Source: Ochotona curzoniae (lineage: Eukaryota; Chordata; Mammalia; Lagomorpha; Ochotonidae). From it: a stretch of 64,000 nt of DNA. A model generated the notes under the pieces. It ran no database searches, was not told the origin of the DNA, and was given only the letters and a program-made list of their open reading frames with translations. This document shows positions 22,053-35,153 of this stretch, piece after piece. The stretch covers positions 6,138,001 through 6,202,000 of the forward strand of contig NW_024467120.1 in NCBI RefSeq assembly GCF_017591425.1. The letters run 5' to 3'. Every line of letters starts with the position of its first letter. Position 1 is the stretch's first letter. A program made the position numbers and the translations under genes.

Positions 22053-23768
22053 TTCCTTTATCCACAAACTTTAGAAAAGTAAGTAAAATTAGAATGTCAA
22101 AAATACAAAAATAAAAAAAAATCTATAGCTTCTATGGAGAAGGGAAGCCATAGAAATAATTCCACTCACGTTTTATTCTTATTCAAGTCCTACAGTTCCC
22201 AGGCTTTGGGCTGAGGCACCCTTGGGTGCTGCATTGGACTCACAGGGACCTCACAGCACAAGCTACATTTTCCCAGAATAACAGTAAAGTATGTTAAATA
22301 CCAAGGTTATTAAGATTGCTTGGACTTAAGTTAACAAAATTTGAATATAAACTAAATTAATACATTGGGCTACTAGATATTTATTTTTGACTAAAAACAT
22401 TTTGAAAATAAAATTCTGAAAACTAAAAACATGTTTTGGAAAAAAGTTATAGATGCACTGAGGTTTGTGTGAACAGAGAAAGTTTGTATACTAGCCAGTT
22501 GGTGATGGTTGACAGTTCTCAGAAAAACCTCTGGAAATAGGAGAGAAATACAGCAAAGTCCTCTTGGTTTTAATGGCTTGGAAATAATGTGATGCATTTC
22601 CAAAAACAGATTTTCCGTAACATTGAAAAAAAAGGCTTACATGCATATTTACACTGAGAAAACATTTATTTCTGGTTTTATATGGATGGGAAGTATATTC
22701 AATTTTTCAGGAATTTGGAGCAAAGAAAGCATTTAGAGTTTACCAATGGCCCAAATATCCTCCTTAAGTACCACTCAAAGATTAGCGATGCCATGAAAAT
22801 AGTGGTTGAGACATGCCTGCCACAAGGCATCCTGGTCTGTCACAGACTACGTCATAGAAAAAAAAAACTGATGATGAAGGAAACGCACTGCTGGAGATGT
22901 TGGAGCGCATGAAAGACACAACTCAGTCAGCCACAGGAACACTGGGACTCTCGGGCATTTAGTCCATTACAACTTTTGATCATTTTTAACACAGAAGGTA
23001 GCAGTGCTAGCCACAGGATATCAGTCCAAGGCAGCTGAAAATATCCCAACACCTTGCCAATACTTCTTTCTAAGATAAGGTATGCCAAGGCTTTCTTTCA
23101 CCTGCTTGAAGTCTGGCCACTCCTACTCTATACATAGTCTCTGACCTCTTGGTTAAGCTCTGTGGGAGCTTGCCAGGGGTTGGCTTGGATGAGCTAGACC
23201 CAGGTTGACCAGAGGCTGCGTATCTGCATGATTCCAGCTACACACCAACTCCCAGTGTCAAGCTGCATGAGACTTGGAGTAGAATGGGGCAGGAGCCATT
23301 GTACTCTAATGAAGACTGCCATGGCGGTCAGTGGTGACAGGAATCTGAGAAGTCAGTGGGTCCCAGCTGATCCTGATTCTTCATCTGCTTCCAACACTGT
23401 CATTGCAACAGATCCTTTCAACAAACCACTGTCACAGCAGCTGTGCAGAGAGGCGAGTCCCCACAGGCCCTCCCCTCTCCTTTGCAGAGCTCCAAACCTC
23501 CAGCTCCTAGCTGCACCTCCACCTCCCTGGCTCCTCTCACAACATGGAAGTCTGATTACAGTAATAAACCCCTTGTCCCATAACTCACAGTGATCACTTG
23601 ACTGACATATCATAGTCATCTCAAGGGACAATGAGAACAAGAAAATGATTATCCAATAAATGTAAATGTGCCTTTTTTTTTTTTTGGTAAATGGTTTCCT
23701 TTGGAGAAGATTGAACTAGAATTCAAAGCTAACTGTCATGAATCAGTTCTGTTTTTAAAACTATACCT
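22053..23768. other. intergenic stretch, nothing recognised
   Basis: AT-rich to about 22650, then more balanced. An open frame at 23228-23593 (121 codons) in a relatively GC-rich patch is unassigned. A T run lies at 23673-23685. Confidence 0.45.
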
Positions 23769-24075
23769 AAAGGGCAGGCATTTCGCTAGTGATTAGGAAG
23801 CTGGTTAAGACTCCTATGTCCCACGTTGTCACTGGGTTTGATTCCCAGCACCAACTCCTGACTCCAATTTTCTGGCAGTTGCATTCCCTAGGAGACAGAT
23901 GTGATGGCTCAACTGATTGGGCCTCTGCCATCTTTATGGGAGTCCTAGACTGAGCTCCTGGCTCCCAGCTTCTGCCCAGTCCAGTTCCAGCCACTGAAAC
24001 CATTTAGAAAGTAAACAGATGAAAAGAAGCTGTCCTTCTTGCTCAGCTTCTTTTGTTTTTTAATAAATAAATATC
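23769..24075 (+). mobile_element. C-repeat SINE, diverged
   Basis: It has the head 'AGGGCAGGCATTTCGCTAGTG', shown here by GGCATTTCGCTAGTG, then 'GGTTTGATTCCCAGCACC' as a B box, 'GAGCTCCTGGCTCCCAGC' and the tail 'TTTTTAATAAATAAATATC'. Confidence 0.75.
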
Positions 24076-25752
24076 ATTGAAAAAGAAAATCCCAAATTGT
24101 TGCTCTTTAAATCATTCTGTAGAGAAATGGCGTTGGGAGATGGAGCCACACATGAACAGATGGATTGTCTAAAATGTGTACAGGTTTCTTTGGGGGTCAT
24201 CTTTTGCCTGCCCAGGAGGAAGAAAAAAAATATTTCTATAATTTGGTGTGGGCTTTCTCTTTCAGTCTACCAGTTCCTGTCTAGATGCATAAACAGTTTG
24301 CAAGAGAGTGTAAAAGTGCAGTCTGCAGTCTGTTCTTTGCGGGAGTGCCTGCGAATCCACAGACGCGCTTCCAGAAGAGTGGATTATTATCTTGCGATAA
24401 CTCACTGCATAGCACTGAGTAATACAGTTCTGTGGGCAAACAAAAAAGCCATTCTCCTTGGGTGACAAAAGACGAAGCTAGTTATTAGCACTCCGATACA
24501 AAAGAAGTAGAAAAGAATGGAAATGAGGAGTCAAGCCAAGTTTGGTGTCTATTATGCACAGAGAACCTTCTGGTAATGACAACTGCCCCAAATCATAGAA
24601 AAGTCCTATTCAGGAGGCCCGTCTTCTCGCTTCACTGTCAAAATTATAGATGATAGATAACTCTCAATGACTGTCAAAATTAAAATCAAATATATTTTAA
24701 TGAAAGAAAGTAGATTATTTGTTGGATCCAGAGGAAATGTGCCACGATGCATTTCTGAAATCTTTATCACTTCATCTTGAAAAGAATGTATTTTTTTGCA
24801 AGCAATACTTTTCTATATTGCCAACTTCCCTGTTTTAAAAGGATATCTGCTTAAATGATGAGAGCTGTTTCTGAATTACAATCCATTCAGTTTCCTCCCG
24901 GAGTTCTTTCCTATACTGATTCACAGTTACTGGCTTCATCAAAAGTTATCAGACCCACTGATTTTTTTTCCAAATATACCACAATATTTCATCTGATAAA
25001 TTATAGTTCGTTATTGGCCTTTTGAAATTTCCAAGAACGAGAAGAAACAAGAAAACTAGTTTCCAAAGTAAATAACAACTGCAAGTAGAAACTAAAGTCG
25101 AAGCTCAAACAGAAATCAGAGGAGAACTACTAGCGTGCTCACACTTCATAAGGCTTCATATTATTTACTAATTGACCCATTTTAAAATTGCTTTTTCGAA
25201 TGTACATAGAAACAAATTTCCATCTCCAGAAATAACAACACTATGAGAAGAAGGCAACAATGTGACGATCCCTTTCTGCCATTAACACCTGAGCTTGAGT
25301 TTATCTCATAGCGTAGCCATCACACACTATTTACAAACACTAAAAGGCTAACGTCAATCATGTCAGGCAGAAGCAATTATATCATTAACCTGTACTTAGG
25401 CTTAATTATGTGGCTCTACAATGGGCCTTAAGTGTGGTACAGATCATGGTGTGCAGTGTATTTTTTTGTTCCTTGAAATATGTATGAAACAAAACACCAA
25501 GGTCACTAGGCCTTAGATACAGCTTATTTCAGCTAAGCAGAACCTTGGGAAATATTTCATTTATTAGTGTCATTATTTTACTTGAGCTGGTCAACTCAGG
25601 AGGCAATGCTTATTCAATGCTTGATAGACAATGCATGCTAAAAATAAGACTGGGTCAGAGACATGAAGCAAACGAAATAAACTAATCTGACGGATGCCTT
25701 TGTTACACTGGATCACCCCAGTGTCTTGTTTTTAAAAAGGATTAGCACCTTG
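24076..25752. other. SINE-free stretch, no recognised gene
   Basis: An open frame at 24097-24465 (122 codons) matches nothing I know. The part at 24880-25580 is AT-rich, has no repeat landmarks and could be conserved non-coding DNA, but conservation cannot be judged from one sequence. Confidence 0.4.
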
Positions 25753-26009
25753 GGGTCCGGCAGCGTGGCATAGGGCCTAAAGTCCTCACCCTGAACGTGC
25801 TGGGATCCCAAATGGGTGCTGGTTCTAATGCTGGCAGCTTCAGTTCCCATCCAGCTCCCTGCTTGTTGTCTGGGAAAGCAGTCGAGGAAGACCCAAAGCC
25901 TTGGGACCCTGCACCCATGTGGGAGACCTGGAGGAAATTCCTGGCTCCTGGCTTCGGATGGGTGCAGCACCGGCCATTGCGCTGTCTTTGATAATAATAA
26001 AATGTTTCT
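25753..26009 (+). mobile_element. C-repeat SINE lacking its CT block
   Basis: The head and body are well kept ('GGGTCCGGCAGCGTGGCATAG', shown by GGCAGCGTGGCATAG; 'GGTTCTAATGCTGGCAGC'; 'CTTGGGACCCTGCACCCATG'; 'CCTGGCTTCGGATGGGTGC'). After 'CACCGGCCATTGCG' it jumps to 'AATAATAATAAAATG', so the usual 'GGGGAGTGAATC' and CT-rich parts are deleted. Confidence 0.9.
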
Positions 26010-26754
26010 TTCAGAAAAATATACTTTTCTCCATGGAACTGGCAGTGTTCTTACAAGGGAGTTGAGATCCAGGAAGAAAAAGTATTGGAGAATCTGACTT
26101 GTGTGTGTCACATATAAATAAGTAGATATTGCAGAAGAGAAGATGATAACTTATTGCAATATATCAGTTAGGATTATTTAGGATCATTTGCTCTGTAAGA
26201 GGTATCTGCCACACACAGTAATCGAATTTTTTTAATTACTAGAAGTCGAAGTCCATGGTAAGATCCGGGTTTCATGCAATGAACAGCTCATTGGTTTCAT
26301 TAGACATCGAGTTCCTTTCCATCAATGCACTTCAGAGACCCCAAAGTTATGATAACTCTAAGTGTTCCTCATATTTTCAAGATGCCTCTCAATGGGGATA
26401 TTGAAATTTTTGTTTATATTTAGGGGAAGAGAAAGAGTGAAGGTTAAGGTATTACTTATAATACAAATGAACACAAAATGTTATTTTCTAAATCATAACA
26501 TTCTTAGGAATCAAAGACATAAACCAAGATTGTCAGAGACAAAGCATAATACAAGGTCACTGATCACCCTATATATTGAATCTGCAAGGGTTTGCTTTCA
26601 ATCTCTGCCAAATAGATCATAGATAGGCCTGTAACTTGGACATAGAAGCAGCTACCAAAACAGTTGTCTTCAACTAAATGTGGATTTCAGCGTCACGACT
26701 GGAAACAGGAGACAGCATGCCACGGATGGAGGCTTGGTCCTTAGTGTGCTGACA
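26010..26754. other. AT-rich stretch, nothing recognised
   Basis: No gene or clear repeat landmark. Confidence 0.5.
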
Positions 26755-27075
26755 TTGAGGCAATGGCGCCTTTAAGGGTGGCAGGATTTGTTGGCAGGTG
26801 CTGGGGTCCGTGGCGGTGCTATTCCTAGAAGGAATCCAGCTAGATTTTGTGGAATCTCTGAGTTGTCTTACAACAGTAGGTTTTTATAAGACTGGGTCAG
26901 ACCAAAGAATCATTCTCTGGTTTCCAGTTTTTTTTTTCATTGCAATAATTTCCTTTTGCACACACGCCACTCAGGGTGATGCCATCCTCCAACAGGTCTG
27001 CCACAGAAGCCCAGTCCACTGGGGCTACCCAATCTTGGATTTTCAGCTTCAAAAATCAGCAGGGAAATAGATCCA
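26755..27075 (+). mobile_element. possible MLT1-like LTR, strongly decayed
   Basis: Weak but ordered similarity to MaLR LTRs: 'GGCGCCTTTAAGGGTGGC', 'TTTTTATAAGACTGGGTCAG', 'GGTGATGCCATCCTCC', 'CAATCTTGGATTTTCAGC'. The element has no internal region. Confidence 0.4.
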
Positions 27076-29452
27076 TTTTAAGTTATGTTATCTCATTTCC
27101 TTAGAGTAATGGAAACTAGATGGTTACAGATAGATGCTTTCAAAAATGGGATAGGACTTACAGCAGCAGAGGAAATGGAAGCGAAAAAACTGCTGAGTGT
27201 GCAACACACAGCGCAGATAATGGAAGACATTGATAGAACTTGTTGGTCCTAGAGAGTCGAGCAGTGTTTCATACGAGTAAGCACAACACAGCAAGCCACG
27301 GTCCTCAGATCCAGGATGGTGTGTCATGCCCATCACCGATATACCGTTGCCTCTGCTGCTTCATGGTTGTCCATGATTGGAGTGGTTCTTATTTTGGCAA
27401 AAAAAAAAAAAAAAAAAATGGGGACATAAACAAGAGAGACACTTCTGCTCACTCGCAAAGGTAAAAGCTACCTCATGCTAGCCTCTCACGTTTTTGTTAA
27501 TTTTACTAGCCAACAAAATCTAAAGGTCAGGGTACAATGTCCTAAGCCACTTGACACTCTCTCAAATAACAGCTCTATTATTAAAATTATTATGAAACTA
27601 AAGATGAGAAAAGCAGTCTTGAGAGCAATACTAACAAAGTTTTAAAGAGGAAAAATAAATCGCACCAACTTCCTATATCAACCATAATCAATAATTTCAC
27701 ATTGAGCATTCCCCATTGCACTCCTTCTTCATGTAATTACACAGTTAAAAGTAGATATAGTTATGGCATACTGTAATTTTGAGTCCTGTTTTATCACTCT
27801 AGCACCATATTGTAAACATTCTAATTAGACTGCTGTTCCTATTAGAAGTGCTCCAGTGAAAGATGTTGAAGTGATGAAATTCCTGAAAAGCAGCTACATG
27901 AAGATTTTCTGTTCAAGTCCATATATTTTAAATCATTCCGAGATGTGAGAAATGACTCCTTTTGCTTTAAAATTGAGCCTTTATTGACAATCTAAAGTAA
28001 GTAATCATGGATTAAAATCCCTTAAAAAAATATGGTGCTGATGTTCCAAGGGAAGGAATGCATAGCATGAAGTAAATGGGTATTTTGGCTAAAGACAAAA
28101 TTCTCCTCATTCTTTGCTCTTATTAGGGATTTTGTGATTACACTCACTCTGGCATTTGGTGGTGTTTCATGCATCTGCAATTTAAGAGGAAACCAAAGAT
28201 GGAGGCCACAGTTGAGATATGCCCCCGAGGCCAACCCCCGCTAACCACAGAGCCAAAACCTGTCATCCTGATTTCCCAAAAACCAAAGCTCTAATCACAA
28301 ACAGAGCACAAAACATAAGCTTTACATCCCTGTCAGCATGATTTAATGAAATGAAACCAATCAGCTATAGACAAATCAGCTTAAATATGACTGCTAGCCT
28401 TAAGAGGAATGTTAATACACAACAGCCAGTAACGACAACAACAACAAAATTGGATGAACTGTGTTTGTCTCAAGCTTGCTATAGCAGAACTTGTTAAAAT
28501 TCTTAAGTCCAAGTCCTCAAGTCCAAACTTCCTCAGTGACTAACTTTTCTTTTGTGGGGAAAACAAAATTCTTTAACTTGATCTGACTTCATTTTTGACA
28601 GTAGACATGTTTGACATCTTGGGCTGAGACAACACACGGGTCTGTGTGTCTGCATGATACCAAATGAAAATTAAGTAGATAAGAAGGGACCTGAGACAAG
28701 TGAGGCTTCCCTTTCTGTGTTACACATCTCCATCAGGACAGAAGCCTGGGGCAGAAGGCTCTCCTTCAGGCAGTGAGGGCTTGACTGCTAACTTACTGAG
28801 AAATGTTGCACCTTACTGCACCTGTAACTCCCCCATTGGACAGGAGACTCTGCTTGGTGTGTGCTTTGTTCTTTGATGCACTGCAAGGTCTGACTATAGT
28901 TGCCAGCAGCATGGCTCACAATAAATACTGTGTGAAACGCTAAATTAATCATGAAACATATTCCTGGATATTCTAAGACATGTGATTTTTTTTTAGCAGT
29001 GGCATTCTCCATCAACAGAAGCATCTATAAAAGGACTCATTTCATAATACTGCACTCTGAATCAATCTGGTTATTTGTTAAGACTTTGAGACTGTGGGGG
29101 CACTTCTGTGCAATTTGTTTCCTCTGGTCCCACTGTGGAAACTTTGTAGCCCTACTTACAAGTGTCATAAAACACCAAGTGTGTTGCTCCACTAGGGAAG
29201 CCCACAAGTGTGTTCAAGCTAACTGAAGTGAATTAATTGTTGTGTTAGAGGAATGGAGGAAGCACTTTCAGGAATGCAGGCCTTCACAAATACTGAGACT
29301 AGAAGGATCTATCAGTCTACCGTTTCTGCGGGAACTAGCAATACACACAGATGGAACAGGGCAAACAAATTCTGCATCTAGAAATTTAAACTTAAGGAAA
29401 ATTTGAGAAATTCAACTAAATCTCTATCTTTGTTTCTTTCCCTCTCTTTTTT
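27076..29452. other. intergenic stretch, nothing recognised
   Basis: A pure A run at 27401-27418 could be a retrocopy tail, but the sequence before it is not recognisable. The remaining 2 kb is AT-rich and has no open frame above about 90 codons. Confidence 0.45.
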
Positions 29453-29717
29453 TGATTGGAAAGGCAGATTTACCAAGATTTACCACTCCCTAAGTGGCCA
29501 CAATAGCTGGAGCTAAGCCATTCTGAAGCCAGGAGCCAAGAGGTTCTTCTAGGTCACCCACACAAGTCCAGAGTCCCAAGACTTGGGCCATCCTCAACTG
29601 CTTTCTCAGACCACAAGCATGGAGCCGGATGGGAAATGGAAAAGCTGGGACATGAACCATATGGATCCCAGTGCATGCAAGGTGAGGATTTAGCCACTGA
29701 GCCATTGCACTGACCCC
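29453..29717 (-). mobile_element. C-repeat SINE, with deleted GA block
   Basis: It has 'GATTGGAAAGGCAGATTTAC', then directly 'CACTCCCTAAGTGGCCACAA', skipping the GA-rich block. After that come 'GCTAAGCCATTCTGAAGCC' and 'CAGTGCATGCAAGGTGAGG', ending 'GCACTGACCCCC'. Confidence 0.9.
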
Positions 29718-30908
29718 CATTCAATCTCTTAAATCCTAATTATATTAATACAATCTGCAACTCTTCTTTTATGAAAATCATGACTCTTGTAACATGTGCA
29801 AGATATCAAGCTTCCAATATTCACAGGACTACAGTGAGTTGGAGTCTGTGCATTTTTCCTTGCAAAGGATGAATCTGATGGATGAACGTGGCCCAGGGTG
29901 TGTCAATTGCTCCATTTTGGAAAAAGGCAACAGTACTGAGGTTTTAAATAACTGAGCAATAAACATCCTCTCCTATAAATTCCCAAAGTCTACAGTTAGA
30001 AAATAAGTGTTAATAAGATATTTATTTATTGCCATTGGGCAAATAGGTTCTGAGTATTATATGTAAATATGAATATACATTTGTATATATGTTTATGCAC
30101 ATATGTGTTACTCTGAAAATGTGTTGTGACATAGAGATAAGATTACACTTCTGCAACCAATTTGAAAGCAACTGTAAAAAAAGAGAATCAAAAATAAGAA
30201 ATGGATCACTTCCATACTATTTAAGGTTCCAAGAGAATGAAACACAGCATTACTGCCCATCCAACCAACTTAACTCTTTTTAAAATTAGGACCATCTTAG
30301 AAAGTTTTATGTGGATCTATTTAATCATTATTCATATTATTGCTTTCAATTTCTTTTTGGTAGCTTATTAAGCATAATAAATGTACACTTTTGTTCCTGA
30401 GTATATAATGCTATCTGGTCTTCACACCAAGGATTTCATAATCTGATTAAGGCAAAGAAAACATGTAAGAGAAGAAATTAAGCCACACTTCCCCCACCGC
30501 CCCCCAAAGTAAAAAAAAAAAAAAAACCCTATGTTCTAGAATCAGATTATTTCTTTTGGAATCCAAGATTTCAAACAACAAATCTCAGTACAAACCTAAA
30601 TCTCCACAAACATAAACTACGTTTAGTCATCCTTCCCTCTACTACGCTCCCAGTAGCAAGCCATCACCTCCAACCAGCTCCACAACGGCATCCTACCTAC
30701 ACTATTTCCCCACAGCTTCAGATACACATTCCATTATATGATCCACCTTTTACTCTAACACAAGAAAATTTGCAAAATAATATTTTGCTTTATGTATTTC
30801 CTGAAAACCAGAAAAATCATCAACCTTTCATATTTTATTTTCCCATTAGCTTCAGAACTGTTGATCTTCTTCAAGGCCCCATGGACTCTGAGGCATAATC
30901 AGACATTA
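29718..30908. other. AT-rich stretch, nothing recognised
   Basis: An alternating TA/TG-rich patch lies at 30060-30115 and an A run at 30512-30526. No gene is recognised. Confidence 0.5.
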
Positions 30909-31199
30909 TAAAAATATTTATTTATTTGTTTGAAAGGGAGAGTCATGGAGAGAGGAGAAGCAGAAACAGAGAAAGAGACCTTCTGCCGGTTAGCAGAAAT
31001 AGCCGCAATGGCCAGAGACGAGTCAGTCCAAAGCCAGGAGCTTCTTCTAATTCTCCTGTGTGTGTGCAAGGGGCCATGCACATGGGTCTTCCACTGCCTT
31101 CCCAGGCTCATTAGCAGGGAGCTGGAATGGAAGTGGAGTAGCCATGACTCCAATTCCTTTGGGTTGCTAACGTTACATGCTGTGGCTTAACCTGACTTT
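30909..31199 (-). mobile_element. C-repeat SINE at the 3' edge of an old L1
   Basis: It has 'AAATATTTATTTATTTGTTTG' as reversed tail (given in part), a GA-rich block, 'CAATGGCCAGAGACGAGTC', 'CAGCAGGGAGCTGGAATGG' without its first base, and the end 'TGTGGCTTAACCTGACTTT'. L1 sequence starts right after it. Confidence 0.85.
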
Positions 31200-31207
31200 C
31201 TTTTTAA

Positions 31208-33818
31208 TGCGGTAGAAAATTTATAAACCAAAAGTGACCATCTTAACTATTAGACTTATGGTTCAGCAATGTTAAATATATTCACATTACTGTGCAACAG
31301 GCATGCAGGAGGTTTCATTGCACAAATTGAAACTGCAGCCATAAAATGCTGCAGCCTCTTCCTTGCACAAAACTCTGGAAATCACTTCTGTTTCTTTGAG
31401 TTTGATTAATTTCAACACTTTTTCTCAATGAACTCACGTAGAATCCCTCTTAGTATCAATGACTTGTTCTCCAAGTTAGTCCATGCTGTAGGATGTGACA
31501 GAATTCTTTCTTTTTAAAAGATGAGTAATATTTCATCGCATATATATGCCACATCATTAATCAAAATCTGTTTACGCACATTTGGGTTGCTTCCACCTCT
31601 TGCATATTGTGAGCCATGCTACATGAACACAGATATACAAATATCAATTCTAGATCCTGGTTTGAATTCTTTTGGATATAGAAAGGTACTTGAAGTTTAT
31701 GGAAAATGGAATTGAAGACAATTTTTATCTTCATACAACAATACTTGAAACCCATGCATCATTTTCCTGTAACATAATTTCCATGAATTTTGAAGATCCC
31801 AGTAGTAGAATCATAGTTCAAACAACCCCTGTAAAATCTTCCCCAGCAGCAACACCATTTTCACTCCCACAAACAGTGCAGCGGATTTCCAGTTTCTACA
31901 CATCTCGACTCTTGCTCATTCTTGTTTCCTAGTGAGTACCCTAACAAGTTTGCAGTGATTTCACACGGTGTTTCAATTTGAACTTCGCTTATGACGAGTG
32001 GTGAGTACCATCTCAGTGCTCATTGACAAATTGGATGTCTTCTTTGGAGAAGTGTCTGTGTAAGTCCTTTGCCAGGTGTTAACTGGGTACTGGTTTATCA
32101 GTTGATGATGAGTTGCAGAAGATTTTTAACATATTTCATTTATGTCCTTTATACATGAAATAGTTTCTTTCTACTGATAATATACTGAGTGTGTTTATCA
32201 TGAAAGTTCATTAAATTTTGTGAAGTGCTTTTTCAGTGTTACATTGGTCACAAAATTTTGGATCTTCATTCTGTTAATATCATGTATTGCATTGACTGAT
32301 TTTTAACACATCAAACCATCCTTACATTCCACGAATAAATCCGAGGATCATGATGTGCATTCATTTTAATGTGTTATTGAATTTCAGCTGCAAATTTTCT
32401 TGCATGAATACTCTTCAGGGATTTTGTAAATGCAGGGATCATGTAATGAGTTTGAAAATGTTCCCTCTTGTTCAATTTTTTTGAAAGTCTCCAGAGAATT
32501 GGTTTGAATTTCACTCTAAATGTTTGTTCACTGGATCCTCCATTGAAACCATCTGGTCTTGGTTTCATTCTTAGCTGGAAAATTTTTGATTACTGAGTCA
32601 TCTCCTTATTAGTTACAAGTCTGATCAGATAGATAGGTCGTATCTTTACAGAAATTTATCTATTTCTTCTCAGTTATCCCAACTTATAACAACATAATTA
32701 TTCACAATCATCTATTACAGTTCTTTTAAAACCTGTTTCATCACTTGAAATGTATCTTTATTTCTAATTTTCTTCTGTTTCTTTTTTCTTGTTTTCAATT
32801 AAAGAATAAAACTTTTGTTTCACTGTGTTTGCCACGTTTTTTCTTTTTTCATTATCTCTAACCATAATTTTCTTCCTCCTCCTAGATTGAATTGATGTTT
32901 TTTTTTTTTTTTAACATCTTGAGGTCTGTTTTTTAGTTGATCTCTTTCATTAATATGAACATTTACAGCTGCGGATCTCCTTCCTAGTAATTTTACTGTC
33001 TACCCATTATTATTTCTGGATTGTTACATTTCCATTAAGTGTATCTCAACCTATTTTTTGTTGAGATACCCTCTGATTTCTTATTTGAGCCATTAGTTTT
33101 GTTTTAATTATGTTTTAATCCTCACATATTTACAAGTTTTCCAGTTTCTCTTCTACTAGTAAAACATCATATTTTCAGTACAGCTGGAAAATACCCTTTT
33201 GTTTCAGGGTTTATAAGTTTGTTCAGACCTGCTTAGGGACTAGCATGTGGTCTATAATCAAGAATGCTGTTAGGCATATTTGGACAGTGGGTCTAGAGTG
33301 TTCTTTGAATCTTTTCCTTACTGCTGCTGTGTCTGGTTGTTTTATCTGTTACTGAAAAGGATACGTTCAAATTGGCTATTATTATTATAGGCTTATTCCT
33401 CACTTTTGTCTGAATATTTTCTCCATGTAGTTTGGAGTGATGATATTAGATGGCAATCTATGCATACTTGCATATCTTCATATGTACTGAATCCCTAATT
33501 ATTTCACAATGTCCTACTGTGTCTCTAGCAGCAGTGCTAAAACTGAGGCTGACTTTGTGTAAGATGAAGGGCATTTCCCACTGTCATTTGGTTACTTTCA
33601 GTTCATGTATGTTGTTAAATATAAAATGTGTCTCCAGCAGCTAGTACACCACTACACCTATTTTTTCCTCTCTTCCTCTCCTACTGTTTTCTTTTATGTG
33701 TCTGTGTAATGTGGTATTTTTATTCTCATTTCCTTCTCTGTATCTTCTGTAGATATTTTTTGCTGAGGCAACTGTGTGTACTATTTTTAAATATCCTAAA
33801 GTTAAAATAATCCATTTT
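31208..33818 (-). mobile_element. old L1, antisense: 3' UTR and ORF2, broken
   Basis: The plus strand follows the known antisense order of an L1M-type LINE. The 3' UTR side comes first ('CCATCTTAACTATTAGACTT', 'TATTCACATTACTGTGCAAC'). Next is the ORF2 C-terminal part ('ATATATATGCCACATCATTA', 'TTTGGGTTGCTTCCACCTC', 'GTCTTCTTTGGAGAAGTGTC'), then the RT domain ('CCATCCTTACATTCCACG', 'AATAAATCCGAGGATCATG'), then upstream ORF2. All frames carry stops and indels. A SINE interrupts it at 33819. Confidence 0.9.
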
Positions 33819-34086
33819 AGGGACTGGCATTCCATGTAGACTCAAGTTCATATCCCAGCTGCTCCACTTTCCATCCAACCCCCTGCTTATGACCTGGGAA
33901 AGCAGCAGAGAATGGCCCAGAGCCTTGGGACCCTACACCTACATGGGAGACCCAGAAGAAGCTCCTGGCTCCTGGCTGCAAATAAGCTCAACTCTGGCTG
34001 TTGCAGCCATTTGGGGAGTGAATCAGCAGATGAATGTCTGCTCTCATAAAGCTGTCTTTCCAATAACAGTAAATAAATCTTTAAGA
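33819..34086 (+). mobile_element. C-repeat SINE inserted in the L1
   Basis: The head is short ('GGGACTGGCATTCCATG'). The body reads 'TCCCAGCTGCTCCACTTTCC', 'CCTTGGGACCCTACACCTAC' and 'CTCCTGGCTCCTGGCTGC', with the tail 'CCAATAACAGTAAATAAATC'. It is the only plus-strand SINE of the six inside this L1. Confidence 0.9.
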
Positions 34087-34529
34087 ACATTAAAAAGTTC
34101 ATTTTAGATAGTTAATGACTTTAATTGTGTACCTTCTATTACATTCTATCTTTGTCTCTTCCTTGATGAACAATCTATGTTACTGATATCATAAACCACT
34201 TTTTTACATTGTATATTCATGAATATAAATTTATAGATATTTTGTTTCCAACTTTTAAGTCCTAATCAAAAATTAAAACAAATTTATGCACTAGCATTAC
34301 AATATTATAGGGTTCAATATGTCTCCATATATTTATCTTTACTGGAGAGCTTTGTATTTTCATACAGGCCCATGCTCTAACTTGTGTCCACTTGAATGAA
34401 CTTGAAAGACTTCCTTCACAATATTTTTGTAAGATACATCCAGGTGTTCGTCTTGAAAAGTTTTAATATATCTTTCATTTTTCAATGACAATTTTACACG
34501 ACATAATATTAGTTTCTTTTTTGAAAAAA
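34087..34529 (-). mobile_element. old L1 continued, antisense
   Basis: It contains 'TGCACTAGCATTACAATATT', 'ATATTTATCTTTACTGGAG' and 'CTTTGTATTTTCATACAGG', then 'GACTTCCTTCACAATATTTT' and 'GTTCGTCTTGAAAAGTTTT', which follow the antisense L1M order between ORF2 and ORF1. Confidence 0.8.
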
Positions 34530-34795
34530 AAAATAAGCCCTATTTACAGTTACGAGCAGAGACGTTCCATCCGCTGATTCACTCCCCAAATAGTCACAAA
34601 CCAAAAATCAGGAGCTTCATTTGGGTTTCCCATGTGAGTAGCAGGGGCCCCACTACTTGGGTAATCTGTTGCTTTCCCAAGTACGTTACCGGGGAGCTGA
34701 GTGGAAAGTGAAGCAGCTGGGACTCACCCTGACACTCATAAGGAATAGAGGTCTTGAAGGAGGCACTGTACTGCGCTGTGCCGTAGTGCCAGCCA
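34530..34795 (-). mobile_element. C-repeat SINE inserted in the L1
   Basis: It has 'CATCCGCTGATTCACTCCCC', 'AAAATCAGGAGCTTCATTTG' and 'GGGGAGCTGAGTGG', and ends at the reversed A-box 'CTGCGCTGTGCCGTAGTGCC'. The GA block is largely lost. Confidence 0.85.
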
Positions 34796-34828
34796 GATGA
34801 TATGGTATTCTTGGTTGGCAATAAAAAA
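34796..34828 (-). mobile_element. short L1 remnant between SINEs
   Basis: It reads 'GGTATTCTTGGTTGGCAATA', which fits the antisense L1M phrase 'agtattcttggttggcagt'. This shows that the SINEs on both sides interrupted one L1. Confidence 0.75.
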
Positions 34829-35132
34829 AGAAGATTTATTCATTTATCTTGGAATTCAGAATACAGGAAGAGAGGGAGAGACCGAGGTTATTCAACTTTT
34901 ACTTCACTCCCCGAACAGCAATGGCCAGGGTGGGATCAGGCTGAAGCCAGGAGCCAGGAGCTTCATCTAGTCTCACCTGTAGCTGCAGGGACCCAAACAC
35001 TTCTGGCCATCTTCTGACGCTGTTTCCACGTCAGTTGCATGAGCTGGAACAGAAGTGGAGCACCTGGGACACAAACCAGAATCCATAAGGAATGCCAGGA
35101 TCACTGGTGGCAGCTTTATCTGCTATGCCAGT
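34829..35132 (-). mobile_element. C-repeat SINE inserted in the L1
   Basis: It has 'AAGATTTATTCATTTATCTTG', given by AAGATTTATTCATTTATC, 'GAAGCCAGGAGCCAGGAGC', 'AGCTGGAACAGAAGTGGAGC' and the end 'ATCTGCTATGCCAGTCCC'. The next SINE inserted at its head boundary. Confidence 0.9.
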
Positions 35133-35133
35133 C

Positions 35134-35153
35134 CCTGGTTGATGATTTTTTTT
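35134..35153. repeat. target-site duplication, left copy
   Basis: CCTGGTTGATGATTTTTTTT, repeated at 35471-35490 on the other side of the SINE. Confidence 0.9.

Noticed and set aside
25713..26111. 132-codon minus-strand frame
   Set aside because: Most of it is the SINE at 25753-26009 read in reverse.
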